From: Cytophagales bacterium
GTDB taxonomy: Bacteria > Bacteroidota > Bacteroidia > Cytophagales > Cyclobacteriaceae
DNA: 61,125 nt
Direction: 5' to 3'
Assembly (NCBI GenBank): GCA_020402945.1
Contig: JADBYQ010000034.1
Location: 1 to 61,125, forward strand
This document shows positions 26,877-36,061 of this stretch, in pieces. Below the pieces are notes generated by a model, which had not been told where the DNA came from, ran no database searches, and saw only the letters and a list, made by a program, of their open reading frames with translations. Each line of letters opens with the position of its first letter. Position 1 is the stretch's first letter. Made by a program: the position numbers and the translations under genes.

Positions 26877-27344
26877 ATGAAATTTGGTGTTACAACCCTA
26901 CTCCTTGTTCTTTCATTCGGACAACTATTTTGCCAGAAAAGACTTTCCATTTACAAATCGTTCGGTGGGGTTGTTTTTGAAATGGATTCTACTTCGATCA
27001 GCTCTAAACAGGTTTCCATTATTTTGCAACAAAACCAAAAGGCCTACCAAGAATTTAAAGTTGCCAAAAGAAAGGCGTTGGTTGGAAATATAATTGGCTT
27101 CACCGGTGGTTTGTTGGTTGCCGTGCCTCTTATTTCAATCGTTGCGGGTGGGCAACCCGAATGGGCCTATGTGGGTGCCGGGGGAGTTCTTTTTCTGGGT
27201 TCTCTTCCTTTCAGCTCCTCATTCAGAGGGCATGCACTTAATGCAATTGAGATTTATAATTCCGGTGTCTCCGTTTCCAGTCATCGAATAAGGCCATCCT
27301 TCCATTTCTATGGAACAGGCGCTTCTCTCGTGTTACGATTTTAG
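26877..27344 (+). CDS. Small exported or membrane protein of a Bacteroidota family
   Basis: 155 aa. Signal-like N-terminus (TLLLVLSFGQLFCQ), a short strand region, then two hydrophobic segments (IIGFTGGLLVAVPLISIVAGG and YVGAGGVLFLGSLPFSS) and a C-terminal SFHFYGTGASLVLRF that could end a beta-rich domain. I know similar small Bacteroidota proteins without assigned function. It follows sdaAA after 23 bp and its stop lies 2 bp from the stop of the convergent caspase gene. Confidence 0.6.
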   Translation: MKFGVTTLLLVLSFGQLFCQKRLSIYKSFGGVVFEMDSTSISSKQVSIILQQNQKAYQEFKVAKRKALVGNIIGFTGGLLVAVPLISIVAGGQPEWAYVGAGGVLFLGSLPFSSSFRGHALNAIEIYNSGVSVSSHRIRPSFHFYGTGASLVLRF

Positions 27345-27346
27345 CA

Positions 27347-30300
27347 TTAGTTTTCGCCCTCCTTCGCGGTAACAGTAATTGGGAAATCATTGCCATGAAT
27401 GTAGCTGGTGGGATATTGAGCGTCTCCACCGTATTGCTTCGTAAGCTCTGGTACTCGTTCCTCCATATAAAATTTCAACTCATTTACCGTAATCTTGTTG
27501 TCATTATTGTTATTGCCCTTACCGTCAAGAGCCTCTAACAAGGCGTAGGTAAATACACCATGTTTCAACACTTCAAATTCAGTAGCAAACTGTTTAGAAC
27601 CGGAAGACGCAATCCATACCACACCCGAACTCCGGGCTAATTGCACAATGGCTTTTTCATCACCACCCAATGCACGTGTACTCATGTTTTTCAATGCTCC
27701 GCCCGAATGACAAGCATCCATCAAAACAATTTGTTTCGTTGATTTTATTTTTGTCAGGTACTCTTTTAATTCAACATCCGAAATACCTTTTGCTGTTAAC
27801 TGCTTCGTATCCCCATAAATCTTGGTTACATCTGTTGGCACAAAATAAAACGGACTATCGCCATCTTTGTCTTTGTTCTCTTCATCCAAACTGCCATGAC
27901 CCGCGTAGAAGAATACAAAGACATCCTGTGGCTGAGCCTTTGCGGCAATTGACTTGAAGCCTTCAACAATTTTCGCTTTCGTACCATTCTCATCATAACG
28001 CTCCACAATGTTGATGGCTTTAAATATCCGTTGACCTTGTGAAGAAATTTTTTCAGCAAATGCCTTTGCGTCCGGCTGAGCGTAATTCAGGTTGTATTGA
28101 GAGTTTTGGTACTTATTAATGCCTACCACCATCACATGCAAGGTCGAGTTGAGAATGACCTTACCCACGTAATCAATTTTCAAAATCTCAGGTCTTGACT
28201 CGATACGTTGATAGTTCACTACTACCACTTTGAATTCGTTTGTTTCGTTCAACATTTCTACGTTGTAGGATTTTAGCACCTTATCATTCTCACCTTTGGT
28301 CTCTACCGTGGTGTCACTCAATATCAGTTTATCATTTTGATAGATGTTTACTTCTTCAATCCCGCTACCTCCATCAAAAATCTCAACATCCAATTTCAAT
28401 GCTTGCTGAGTCGTAACGAGCTTGCCACTTTGGTAGTCGATTTGGCCATTATCGTGGAGAACTTCAGTGGTAAAGAAGCCGGCTGAAGGTCTGTGCAGCT
28501 TAGTCAAATCAAAAATCCGCTCGCCCTCCTCACGAAGAATATCTTCTACGCGTTTTCCCTGTGCAATGCTTTTCTGCATTTGTGTAGGCCGATACAAGAT
28601 TTTAAAATACTGTTCAGCCGCATAAAAATCTGCGAGCTTGTCAATTCCGCGATTCAAGTGCCAACCAAAATATTGCCCCCCAGCTGACGTACAAGCAAAA
28701 TATCCTTTGTAGGCCCAGCATACCCATTGATTATCCTCAGTCAAAAACAACGTGGCGAAGGGAAGCACGGTCTCACCTAAATTTTTATAAACCTCTTCGA
28801 TGGCTTTATAGTTTTTCTCACCATGTGCTTTCATATAGTCGATCACCGCTCGCCAAGCTTTTTTGGAAGGTTCCCGGGTGAGCGAATCAATCGGAAGCGA
28901 TTCAAAATAGGCACCCCAAGCCGCATCGCTAAACTCGGGATGCTGACGCATGGTTGGTGCGGCACCGGTCTCACTTAGCTTCCAAAGCACAATGGTCTGA
29001 TCCTCGCCCCCTGAAGCCAAGTATCTACCATCCTGGCTAATTGCAACTGCTCTTACGCCACCCACATGCCCAACAAATTCCTTCTGAAAAGCACCGTTGC
29101 GATCAAACATTCTAAGTGAATAATCACTTGCAACGATAACTTCCCCCTCGCGTGAGGCCTGGAAATCTAGAATACGCCCATCTTCGCTATCAATGTTTTG
29201 AATCTTTTTGCCTTTGGGAAGACTCAATTCAGTTTCAGAAACTTGTGAAATGCCTTTTCCGAAATTCTCTACGGGTGGTGAAAAATTGAGCGAGTTGACG
29301 TTGAGTTTCATGGAATTGAAATCGAAACTACGTTGAAACTCATTTGGCTTGGCATTAATGTCTTGCGACACAAACAACTCGAGACCCGCCCCAAAAGCCA
29401 AATCATGAATAGCGCTACCTTTTCCTTTTACTTTGCGAAGGGCTTTACCGTTGATGGGATTCCATAAATAAATTTCATTATTATTTCCCCCCGCAGAAGC
29501 AACCTGGTAACTTCCATTGTCGAGGGGTGAAAAAACAGCCGCAAAAACCGCATTGTCATGCCCCCTAAAATCGGTGAATTTGTTCCCTTCAGGAATGCCA
29601 TAGCTTACGCCATGACCGGTGTCGTCCAAGCCGACCAATATTTTCGAGTCATGGGAGAAAGCAATTGCGTTCACGGAAGCATCTCTACTCCACTGTTTAA
29701 TCACTGAACCCGTACTACTCCACAAGAAAAACTCCTTCTCATAGCTACTGGATGCCAGGTACATACCATCGCTTGAATAGGCTAATTTGTTCACTTCTCC
29801 CATGTGCTTTTTCCAAAATCTTGGATTGAATTTGCTTCCCCCCTTTTCTAAAATGGCTAAGCTGTAAATGCTCACTTCGGTTTTACCCTCCTGGGCGATG
29901 GCCACATCCATGTTTACTAAATTCATGGCTAGGTACTTGACGGGCGCACCCGTTTCAATAGATAACTCCTGACTGTACATTGGAGTAGTAGCATCTACTT
30001 TCCATACTTTTAAAGTCCCATCGTTACTGCCACTAACCAAATATTTTCCATTGCCCGTAAATGCGAGACTGTTGATTACATCCTTGTGACCAAGTGCTGT
30101 TGCAACTTGTATACCTTTATTAAGATCGATGATTGCAATATAAATTTGGTTGTCGGGCGTCACGGTGTATCCGGCTACAGCCAGAAGACTTCCATCTGGC
30201 GAAACGTCAGAAGCGTAGAACATGCCCTTTGAACCATCGCCTATCTCCGACTCAAATTTTTTAAGCATCTCTCCGGTGTGAGCGTTCCAAAGACGAACTG

Positions 30301-30472
30301 TCTTATCTTCCGAAACAGAAATGATTTTCTGGCCGTCCGGGGTGAAATTAAGGTTTTGAACTTTGGCGGAATGCCCCATCGAATTGATCACAACGCGGGG
30401 CGCGCTCAACTGGGCTGATCCAGTAAACGCAACAAGACTAAAAGCAACGACAATGGTGGAAATCTTTTTCAT
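27347..30472 (-). CDS. Exported WD40-repeat protein with C-terminal caspase-like (C14) protease domain
   Basis: 1041 aa. Signal peptide about residues 1-20. Roughly ten WD40 repeats span about 25-505 (DKTVRLWN, DGTLKVWK, DQTIVLWK). Residues about 505-770 form an undefined linker containing a W/Y-rich part (DNQWVCWAYKGYF) and a beta-rich part. The caspase-fold domain runs from about 772 to 1041, with the catalytic His859 in YAGHGS and Cys921 in MDACHSGG; both catalytic residues are kept. Bacterial C14 peptidases usually act as regulated proteases, cutting after Arg/Lys or Asp. Secretion, the propeller and its divergent subtilase neighbour suggest an extracytoplasmic proteolytic pair. Confidence 0.9.
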   Translation of the reverse strand: MKKISTIVVAFSLVAFTGSAQLSAPRVVINSMGHSAKVQNLNFTPDGQKIISVSEDKTVRLWNAHTGEMLKKFESEIGDGSKGMFYASDVSPDGSLLAVAGYTVTPDNQIYIAIIDLNKGIQVATALGHKDVINSLAFTGNGKYLVSGSNDGTLKVWKVDATTPMYSQELSIETGAPVKYLAMNLVNMDVAIAQEGKTEVSIYSLAILEKGGSKFNPRFWKKHMGEVNKLAYSSDGMYLASSSYEKEFFLWSSTGSVIKQWSRDASVNAIAFSHDSKILVGLDDTGHGVSYGIPEGNKFTDFRGHDNAVFAAVFSPLDNGSYQVASAGGNNNEIYLWNPINGKALRKVKGKGSAIHDLAFGAGLELFVSQDINAKPNEFQRSFDFNSMKLNVNSLNFSPPVENFGKGISQVSETELSLPKGKKIQNIDSEDGRILDFQASREGEVIVASDYSLRMFDRNGAFQKEFVGHVGGVRAVAISQDGRYLASGGEDQTIVLWKLSETGAAPTMRQHPEFSDAAWGAYFESLPIDSLTREPSKKAWRAVIDYMKAHGEKNYKAIEEVYKNLGETVLPFATLFLTEDNQWVCWAYKGYFACTSAGGQYFGWHLNRGIDKLADFYAAEQYFKILYRPTQMQKSIAQGKRVEDILREEGERIFDLTKLHRPSAGFFTTEVLHDNGQIDYQSGKLVTTQQALKLDVEIFDGGSGIEEVNIYQNDKLILSDTTVETKGENDKVLKSYNVEMLNETNEFKVVVVNYQRIESRPEILKIDYVGKVILNSTLHVMVVGINKYQNSQYNLNYAQPDAKAFAEKISSQGQRIFKAINIVERYDENGTKAKIVEGFKSIAAKAQPQDVFVFFYAGHGSLDEENKDKDGDSPFYFVPTDVTKIYGDTKQLTAKGISDVELKEYLTKIKSTKQIVLMDACHSGGALKNMSTRALGGDEKAIVQLARSSGVVWIASSGSKQFATEFEVLKHGVFTYALLEALDGKGNNNNDNKITVNELKFYMEERVPELTKQYGGDAQYPTSYIHGNDFPITVTAKEGEN

Positions 30473-30948
30473 GATCGATTACCTTATTGGTAGCTGAAAG
30501 GTACCAATTTTATCGGTAAAATCCCGAAAAGTAACCTATCGCAGAATTAAGCGGGCAAGTAGATTGCAAAAAAGGCTGAAAAAGGGTCCTTTTTTCAACT
30601 AGCCACGCTGCGCAACTTTCTGGCAACGGTAGGCAAGTGTGAAGAAAAGTGAAAAAAACAAGCCCACAGATAGTAAATAAATTTGCATCACCATTTCATT
30701 TAGTTTGTGATACAAAATTGCAGTTTTCCGAGAACCACGTTCTTCCGGAATATTGAAACGACCTACTGAAGTAATATTGACGGTGATATTTAACAAATTT
30801 CAGAAGGTCAATTTGCCCTTCAGATAATAAAACAGCCTCAAAAACCCTTTTGAAGCTATATTGTCGAGACGTTTGATACCAAAATAGGCGAAACAAACGG
30901 GCAAGAAAAACGATTAACAATGCTAATACTCATAAAAATCAATACCTG
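30473..30948. other. 476-bp intergenic region between the caspase and subtilase genes
   Basis: No convincing gene is visible: two short minus-strand frames (30599-30796 and 30696-30920) overlap each other and lack recognisable sequence. As the genes are divergent, both promoters must lie here; the region is AT-rich, but I did not find an unambiguous -33/-7 pair. Confidence 0.5.
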
Positions 30949-32568
30949 ATGAAGAAGATCACTTTCGCCTTTCTACTTTACCTATGGTCTGTTCACGTTA
31001 TTTCTGCTCAATCTGTTCAAAAGGAGATTCCTAAAGATTGGTTCTTGCTTGATCCAGAACAAGATAGTTTACAAGGAGTGAGTGCAGAACGGACCTATGA
31101 AACCTTGTTAAAAGGGCAACCGTCTAAAACCGTGTTAGTTGCTGTGATTGACTCAGGGATCGATATAGAACACGAGGATTTGAAAAGTGTAATCTGGGTG
31201 AATGAAAAAGAAATTGCCGGCAACGGAATTGATGACGACAAGAATGGCTACGTAGACGATGTGCATGGCTGGAATTTTATTGGTGGTAAAAATGGAAATG
31301 TAAATGCCGACACCTATGAACTGACCCGCGAATACATGCGACTTTCAAAAAAATATGATATGGCGGATTCAGTAAAGAATAGGAAAAAAGCAAAAACAGA
31401 ATACGCAGCTTATTTGAAATTAAAAGACAAATACCGAAAACTGAAAATCAAGAATGAGCAACAGTATCAATTTTACTCGGGCATTTACAAATACACCAAA
31501 GCAAGCATAGACACACTGAAGCACTACTTTAAAACAGATAAGTTGGTACCCGATGACGTAAAAAACCTAACGACCGACCGACCGAGCTTACTCTTTGCAA
31601 AGAGCGTGGTTGGACGAGTTTATAAAACAGTAGGTGATGATGCTCTCTTGGACGAATACCTTAGCCAGGTGAAAGAGGGGGTGGACTATTTCGAAGTAAT
31701 TGTAAAATATGGCTACAATACCGAGTTTGACTCTCGACAAATAGTGGGCGACAACTATTCAAATCTTTTCGAAAAAAGCTATGGAAATAATGACGTTAAA
31801 GGACCGGACCCGCTACACGGTACACATGTGGCCGGAATTATTGCCGCTGATCGCAGAAACAATCTGGGCATTAAGGGGATTGCGGACAATGTGAAAATAA
31901 TGGTCGTGCGCGCTGTGCCCAATGGAGATGAAAGAGATAAAGACGTAGCCAATGCAATTATTTACGCAGTAGACAATGGAGCCAAGATTATCAATATGAG
32001 TTTCGGTAAATCATTTTCACCAGAAAAAGCGGTAGTGGATCGCGCGGTGAAGTATGCCGAACAAAAAGGAGTACTGCTTATTCACGCAGCTGGTAATGAG
32101 GGTGACAATATTGACGTAGAAAAAAATTTTCCAACAAAAAAATACTTGAATGGAAAGGAAGCAAAAAACTGGATCGAGGTGGGAGCGTCCGCTTGGGGCA
32201 GTGGTGAAGATTTTGTGGGGAGTTTTTCAAACTATGGAAAGAAGAGTGTTTCACTGTTCGCTCCGGGCGTTCAAATCTATTCTACCACCCCTGGCAACAC
32301 TTACAAAAATGAAGATGGGACAAGTATGGCCAGCCCTTCTACCGCGGGAGTGGCCGCACTACTGATGTCTTACTTTCCAAACCTTAAGGCTATCGAAGTG
32401 AAAGATATTTTAGAAAAATCTACCCGCAAATTTGATAACCTCAAAGTGCAAAAGCCGGGCAGTAAAGAACTCGTTTCATTTGGCGACCTTAGCTCGTCTG
32501 GAGGATTGGTAAATGCCTATGAGGCCGTGAAGATGGCGAAGGAAAATAAAAAGCCAACCGTAAAGTAG
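30949..32568 (+). CDS. Exported S8-family serine protease (subtilase)
   Basis: 539 aa. Signal peptide to about residue 21 (HVISAQ). The catalytic triad is Asp68 (VAVIDSGID), His290 (HGTHVAGI) and Ser459 (GTSMASPSTAG), with oxyanion Asn383 in AAGNEG. An unusually large insertion of about 190 residues, partly a Lys-rich helical stretch (residues about 140-175), separates Asp and His; typical subtilases have about 30. No sortase or type IX CTD tail is visible. It is divergent from the WD40-caspase gene and convergent with gldH. Confidence 0.93.
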   Translation: MKKITFAFLLYLWSVHVISAQSVQKEIPKDWFLLDPEQDSLQGVSAERTYETLLKGQPSKTVLVAVIDSGIDIEHEDLKSVIWVNEKEIAGNGIDDDKNGYVDDVHGWNFIGGKNGNVNADTYELTREYMRLSKKYDMADSVKNRKKAKTEYAAYLKLKDKYRKLKIKNEQQYQFYSGIYKYTKASIDTLKHYFKTDKLVPDDVKNLTTDRPSLLFAKSVVGRVYKTVGDDALLDEYLSQVKEGVDYFEVIVKYGYNTEFDSRQIVGDNYSNLFEKSYGNNDVKGPDPLHGTHVAGIIAADRRNNLGIKGIADNVKIMVVRAVPNGDERDKDVANAIIYAVDNGAKIINMSFGKSFSPEKAVVDRAVKYAEQKGVLLIHAAGNEGDNIDVEKNFPTKKYLNGKEAKNWIEVGASAWGSGEDFVGSFSNYGKKSVSLFAPGVQIYSTTPGNTYKNEDGTSMASPSTAGVAALLMSYFPNLKAIEVKDILEKSTRKFDNLKVQKPGSKELVSFGDLSSSGGLVNAYEAVKMAKENKKPTVK

Positions 32569-32578
32569 TCGACTACTT
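32563..32578. repeat. 16-bp perfect palindrome supplying stop codons on both strands
   Basis: AAGTAGTCGACTACTT contains the subtilase stop TAG (32566-32568) and, on the other strand, the gldH stop TAG (32573-32575). It is short for a terminator and has no U-run. Confidence 0.6.
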
Positions 32579-33088
32579 CGGGATTGTTTCCACTCTTAAG
32601 CCAATGGCTAAAATCCCTCGTAGTGTATCTTGTCGCATAAACTGCTCAAACCTGACTTTATGTTTGCCGGAATTTTTAAAAGAATAGTTGGTAAGAAACC
32701 CAAACTGATGATCGTACACATCGCCAAGTCCGCTGCGACCATTTGGCTCTCCGGTTTTAATGTCAAAAAGATTCTGACTCAGCATTTCCTTTTTTACCAC
32801 AGTCCCTTTTGCGTCAATCAATTGATAGTTTACAAAAAGACGAGCGTAGGGATAGTCTAAGGAATTGCGCACATCTAAGTATAAATTGTAGCTTTGTGTG
32901 GTATCGCTTACTTCAAATTCCAACTCTGCGGGTGTTGTGATTTTCCAGGTACGATCCTTGAACTCTATATTGTCTTCATACACACGATTAGAATCGCAGG
33001 AACTTAACATAAAGATGAGTCCAACTAAACATGGAACAATACTAGATTTAACTGAAGACAGTCTCAACTGACCCCTTACAACATCCAT
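32573..33088 (-). CDS. gldH: Gliding motility lipoprotein GldH
   Basis: 171 aa from the ATG at 33088; an ATG at 33112 lies inside heptamer repeats and is less likely. The lipobox is MLSSC, and RVYEDNIEF, SYNLYLDVRNSLDYPYARLFVNY and GLGDVYDHQFGF-like blocks match the GldH family. GldH is a lipoprotein required for gliding motility and type IX secretion in Flavobacterium; the other gld genes are not in the window. It is 50 bp downstream of ricT, a pairing I know from other Bacteroidota. Confidence 0.8.
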   Translation of the reverse strand: MDVVRGQLRLSSVKSSIVPCLVGLIFMLSSCDSNRVYEDNIEFKDRTWKITTPAELEFEVSDTTQSYNLYLDVRNSLDYPYARLFVNYQLIDAKGTVVKKEMLSQNLFDIKTGEPNGRSGLGDVYDHQFGFLTNYSFKNSGKHKVRFEQFMRQDTLRGILAIGLRVETIPK

Positions 33089-33105
33089 CGATCTCACTAC
33101 CTCTA

Positions 33106-33126
33106 AAATCATAAATCGTAAATCTT
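33106..33126. repeat. Three heptanucleotide repeats upstream of gldH
   Basis: AAATCAT, AAATCGT and AAATCTT lie in tandem between ricT and gldH, in the gap and at the edge of the gldH reading frame. Confidence 0.6.
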
Positions 33127-33138
33127 TTAATCGTAATT

Positions 33139-34572
33139 CTATTCTAGCGGTTTATCCTTATCAGGATTTGGCTTGTTTGGATTGCGATTAGGGTTGTTAG
33201 GGTTGCGGTTGGGATTATTTTGATTGCGATTAGGGTTCGGGTTGTTGGGATTGCGGTTAGGATTTTGATTCCTATTTGGATTATTGCGATTTGGGTTATT
33301 TTGATTCCTATTTCGATTAGGATTTTGATCGTTATTCGGTTTATTTGGATTGCCACCTTGCGGCTTTTGCTGCGCGGGTTTTGGTGAGTTACCCTCTCGC
33401 GCTTGATTGTTACTCCTATTGTCTCGGTTTCCGCGGTCATCGCGCCCACGTCCTCTTCTGTCGTTATTCTTGTTGGCTTTGTTTTTGAATTTGCGATCCA
33501 TGCTAGCTAAATCGCTATTGAGCACACTTAAAGGAGCACGAACTTCTTCTTTGTCAATTTGCAGTGTTGCCGGTTTCTTGCCCTCTTTATTCAACGCCAA
33601 TATTTCATTGACGCGATCCACATTCAGCGGATACCAGTTGTTATCTTCTTTATAGCCAAACCACATGATCTTCCTAAAGATGTCCGTTTTTTGCAATCGG
33701 GCTTCGCCTTGCTCTGTCAGCAGTGGCGCCTCCACTTCGGGGATGTACTTCAGCGCATCCATGTAGGTCTCCAACTCATAATTCAGGCAGCATTTCAAAC
33801 GCCCACATTGACCAGACAGTTTGCTCGGATTGAGAGACAGATTTTGATAACGAGCAGCGCTTGTCGCCACATTTTTAAAATCACTAAGCCAAGTGGAACA
33901 ACACAACTCGCGACCGCAAACACCAATGCCACCTAAACGGCCTGCCTCTTGGCGGAGGCTGATTTGTCGCATCTCTACGCGCACTTTAAATTCTCCAGCT
34001 AACTGTTTTATCAATTCGCGAAAGTCGACACGATCCTCCGCAGAATAAAAGAAAGTTGCTTTGGTATTGTCGGCCTGGTATTCAACATCAGAGAGCTTCA
34101 TTGCTAGCTTGTACTGTTTCACTATCTCGCGAGAGCGATAGAGCGTAGGAGCGGCTCGCTTTTTCGTTTCTTCGTATTTTTCTAAGTCGCGTTGATGCGC
34201 TATGCGGTAAATTTTCTTGATCTCCTCATCGTTAGCGACCTTCTTCTTTTGCATTTGAAGGCGCACCAATTCGCCTTGCAGGGAGACATGCCCTAAATGA
34301 TGCCCTGACTGTGTCTCGACAATAATGGCATCACCTGTTGTCAGTAAGAGATTTCCCGTATTGCGATAAAAATCCTTTCGGCCACTTTTGAATCGTACTT
34401 CGACCACGTCAAAGCGATCCTGTACCGGCATATCCATATTCGACAGCCAGTCGAATACATTCATCTTATTACATCCCCCGGTGCCACAAGCACCGTTATT
34501 ATTGCAACCGGAAACCTTTCCTGCCTGTCCGGCAGGCAGGCCGTCCTTCTTTGTTCCACAAGCACAGCCCAT
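33139..34572 (-). CDS. ricT: RicT/PSP1-domain protein with Asn/Pro/Arg-rich tail
   Basis: 477 aa. After a Cys-rich N-terminus (MGCACGTKK, then CNNNGACGTGGC) comes the PSP1 domain, with YRNTGNLLLTTGDAIIVET, IGVCGRELCCSTWL and GQCGRLKCCLNYE supplying Cys pairs that bind an iron-sulfur cluster in the RicAFT complex of Bacillus. The last about 110 residues are low complexity, made of NPNRN/NNPNRN units. Seven codons (LPAGQAG) between D10 and K18 come from a palindromic insertion (34520-34540). It precedes gldH on the same strand. Confidence 0.85.
   Translation of the reverse strand: MGCACGTKKDGLPAGQAGKVSGCNNNGACGTGGCNKMNVFDWLSNMDMPVQDRFDVVEVRFKSGRKDFYRNTGNLLLTTGDAIIVETQSGHHLGHVSLQGELVRLQMQKKKVANDEEIKKIYRIAHQRDLEKYEETKKRAAPTLYRSREIVKQYKLAMKLSDVEYQADNTKATFFYSAEDRVDFRELIKQLAGEFKVRVEMRQISLRQEAGRLGGIGVCGRELCCSTWLSDFKNVATSAARYQNLSLNPSKLSGQCGRLKCCLNYELETYMDALKYIPEVEAPLLTEQGEARLQKTDIFRKIMWFGYKEDNNWYPLNVDRVNEILALNKEGKKPATLQIDKEEVRAPLSVLNSDLASMDRKFKNKANKNNDRRGRGRDDRGNRDNRSNNQAREGNSPKPAQQKPQGGNPNKPNNDQNPNRNRNQNNPNRNNPNRNQNPNRNPNNPNPNRNQNNPNRNPNNPNRNPNKPNPDKDKPLE
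34520..34540. repeat. In-frame 21-bp palindromic insertion in ricT
   Basis: Plus-strand arms CCTGCCTG (34520-34527) and CAGGCAGG (34533-34540) pair perfectly around TCCGG. In the gene it codes for LPAGQAG and fills exactly seven codons. A related copy lies at 40733-40753. Confidence 0.8.
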
Positions 34573-34682
34573 CGTTTAAGATATTGATTAGAAGGTTAAA
34601 GGTAGCGCGTTAGATGGGTAAAGGCAAGGGGTTATTTCCTTCTGAAAGTTATTGGATTCAAGGGTCTAGGTTAGAAATAAAT

Positions 34683-35957
34683 TCACATCAAATCCTTCCC
34701 TATATCCCACCTGTAATAAACACCGTCCCAGTTAATTTTTTCTGCGGCTGCATAAGCATTGGCTTGTGCTGCTTTCAATGTTTTTCCCTTGCCCGTAATA
34801 CCCAACACACGGCCCCCATCGGTTAACACCTCATTGTTCTGCTTTTTTGTTCCGGCATGGAATACCAACGCACCAGTAGCTTCTTCTAAGCCGCTTATCG
34901 TTTTACCTTTTTCATATTCATCAGGGTAGCCATCAGAAGCCACAACAATGGTCAACGCAAAATTGGGATCCACCGCGATGGTCTTGTCTTTCAATTCGCC
35001 CTTGGCTGCAGCAAGAAGCAATTCTAGAAAATCACTTTGAATGCGCGCCATCACCGACTGCGTTTCCGGATCGCCCATGCGCGTATTGTATTCAATCACA
35101 TACGGCTCGCTTCTTACGTTCATCAGCCCAACAAAAATAAATCCTTTGAAGGGAATTTGCTCTTTCTTTAATCCTGCAATGGTGGGTTTGATTACTTCCT
35201 CCTCCACTTTTTTCATGAACGCTGCATCGGCAAAAGGCACAGGAGAAACAGAGCCCATGCCTCCTGTATTTGGCCCCGTGTCGCCATCGCCAATGCGTTT
35301 GTAATCTTTTGCCTCTGGTAAAATCACATAATCCTCACCATCAGTCAACACAAAAACAGAAAGCTCAATACCATTTAAGAATTCTTCTACTAACACCTTC
35401 GCGCTGGCTTCGCCAAATTTTTTATCTTCCAACATTTCGCGCATCGTGGCTTTCGCTTCGGCCTCGTCAGATGTGATGATGACTCCCTTTCCTGCTGCCA
35501 ATCCATCGGCTTTTAAAACATACGGAGGCTGGCATGTCTCAAGGTAACTTGCTGCATCCGCAAATTGATTTGCATAAAACGTTCTTGCCTTCGCAGTAGG
35601 TACACCGTTACGCAACATGAATTGCTTTGAAAAATCCTTGCTGCCTTCCAGTTGTGCACCTGCCTTACCTGGCCCTACCATCAAAATCGATTTCAATTTC
35701 GGATCAGCCTCAAAATAATCGCGGATACCATTTACCAGAGGAACTTCTGGACCAACTACAACTAATTCAATTCTATTGTCAACGCAGAATGCCCCCAATT
35801 TTTCAAATTCGCTCACCCCAATCGATACATTCTCCGCAACCATTGAAGTTCCAGCATTACCAGGCGCGACAAATAGCCGCTCGCACAATGGGCTTTGTTT
35901 GATTTTCCAGGCGAGTGCATGTTCGCGACCACCGTTGCCGATCAGAAGGATGTTCAT
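34683..35957 (-). CDS. purD: Phosphoribosylamine-glycine ligase
   Basis: 424 aa, full length. N-terminal GNGGREHALAWKI, the ATP-grasp segments VLKADGLAAGKGV and LVEEFLNGIELSV, and NTRMGDPETQ are diagnostic of PurD (GAR synthetase), the second step of purine synthesis. It stands alone between ricT and recQ, with a perfect recQ terminator 54 bp upstream of its start, so it probably has its own promoter. Confidence 0.96.
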   Translation of the reverse strand: MNILLIGNGGREHALAWKIKQSPLCERLFVAPGNAGTSMVAENVSIGVSEFEKLGAFCVDNRIELVVVGPEVPLVNGIRDYFEADPKLKSILMVGPGKAGAQLEGSKDFSKQFMLRNGVPTAKARTFYANQFADAASYLETCQPPYVLKADGLAAGKGVIITSDEAEAKATMREMLEDKKFGEASAKVLVEEFLNGIELSVFVLTDGEDYVILPEAKDYKRIGDGDTGPNTGGMGSVSPVPFADAAFMKKVEEEVIKPTIAGLKKEQIPFKGFIFVGLMNVRSEPYVIEYNTRMGDPETQSVMARIQSDFLELLLAAAKGELKDKTIAVDPNFALTIVVASDGYPDEYEKGKTISGLEEATGALVFHAGTKKQNNEVLTDGGRVLGITGKGKTLKAAQANAYAAAEKINWDGVYYRWDIGKDLM

Positions 35958-36010
35958 AGTAAAAGATAAGCGTCAAATATAAGTTGGAATTGACAAAAGT
36001 TCTAAGAAAA

Positions 36011-36041
36011 AAGCCCTTTGAATGTAACATTCAAAGGGCTT
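36011..36041 (-). terminator. Rho-independent terminator of recQ
   Basis: Perfect 14-bp inverted repeat AAGCCCTTTGAATG / CATTCAAAGGGCTT with a 3-base loop; on the minus strand it is followed by TTTTTTCTT. It lies 20 bp past the recQ stop. Confidence 0.85.
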
Positions 36042-36061
36042 ATCAATTCTTTTACAAAAAG

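Noticed and set aside
30599-30920. Two overlapping minus-strand open frames between the caspase and subtilase genes
   Set aside because: They overlap each other in different frames, have no recognisable sequence and occupy the shared divergent promoter region.
33700-33990. Additional copy of the 21-bp palindrome in ricT (GGCCTGCCTC region)
   Set aside because: These bases code for conserved RicT sequence (RQEAGRLGG) and lack the second arm.
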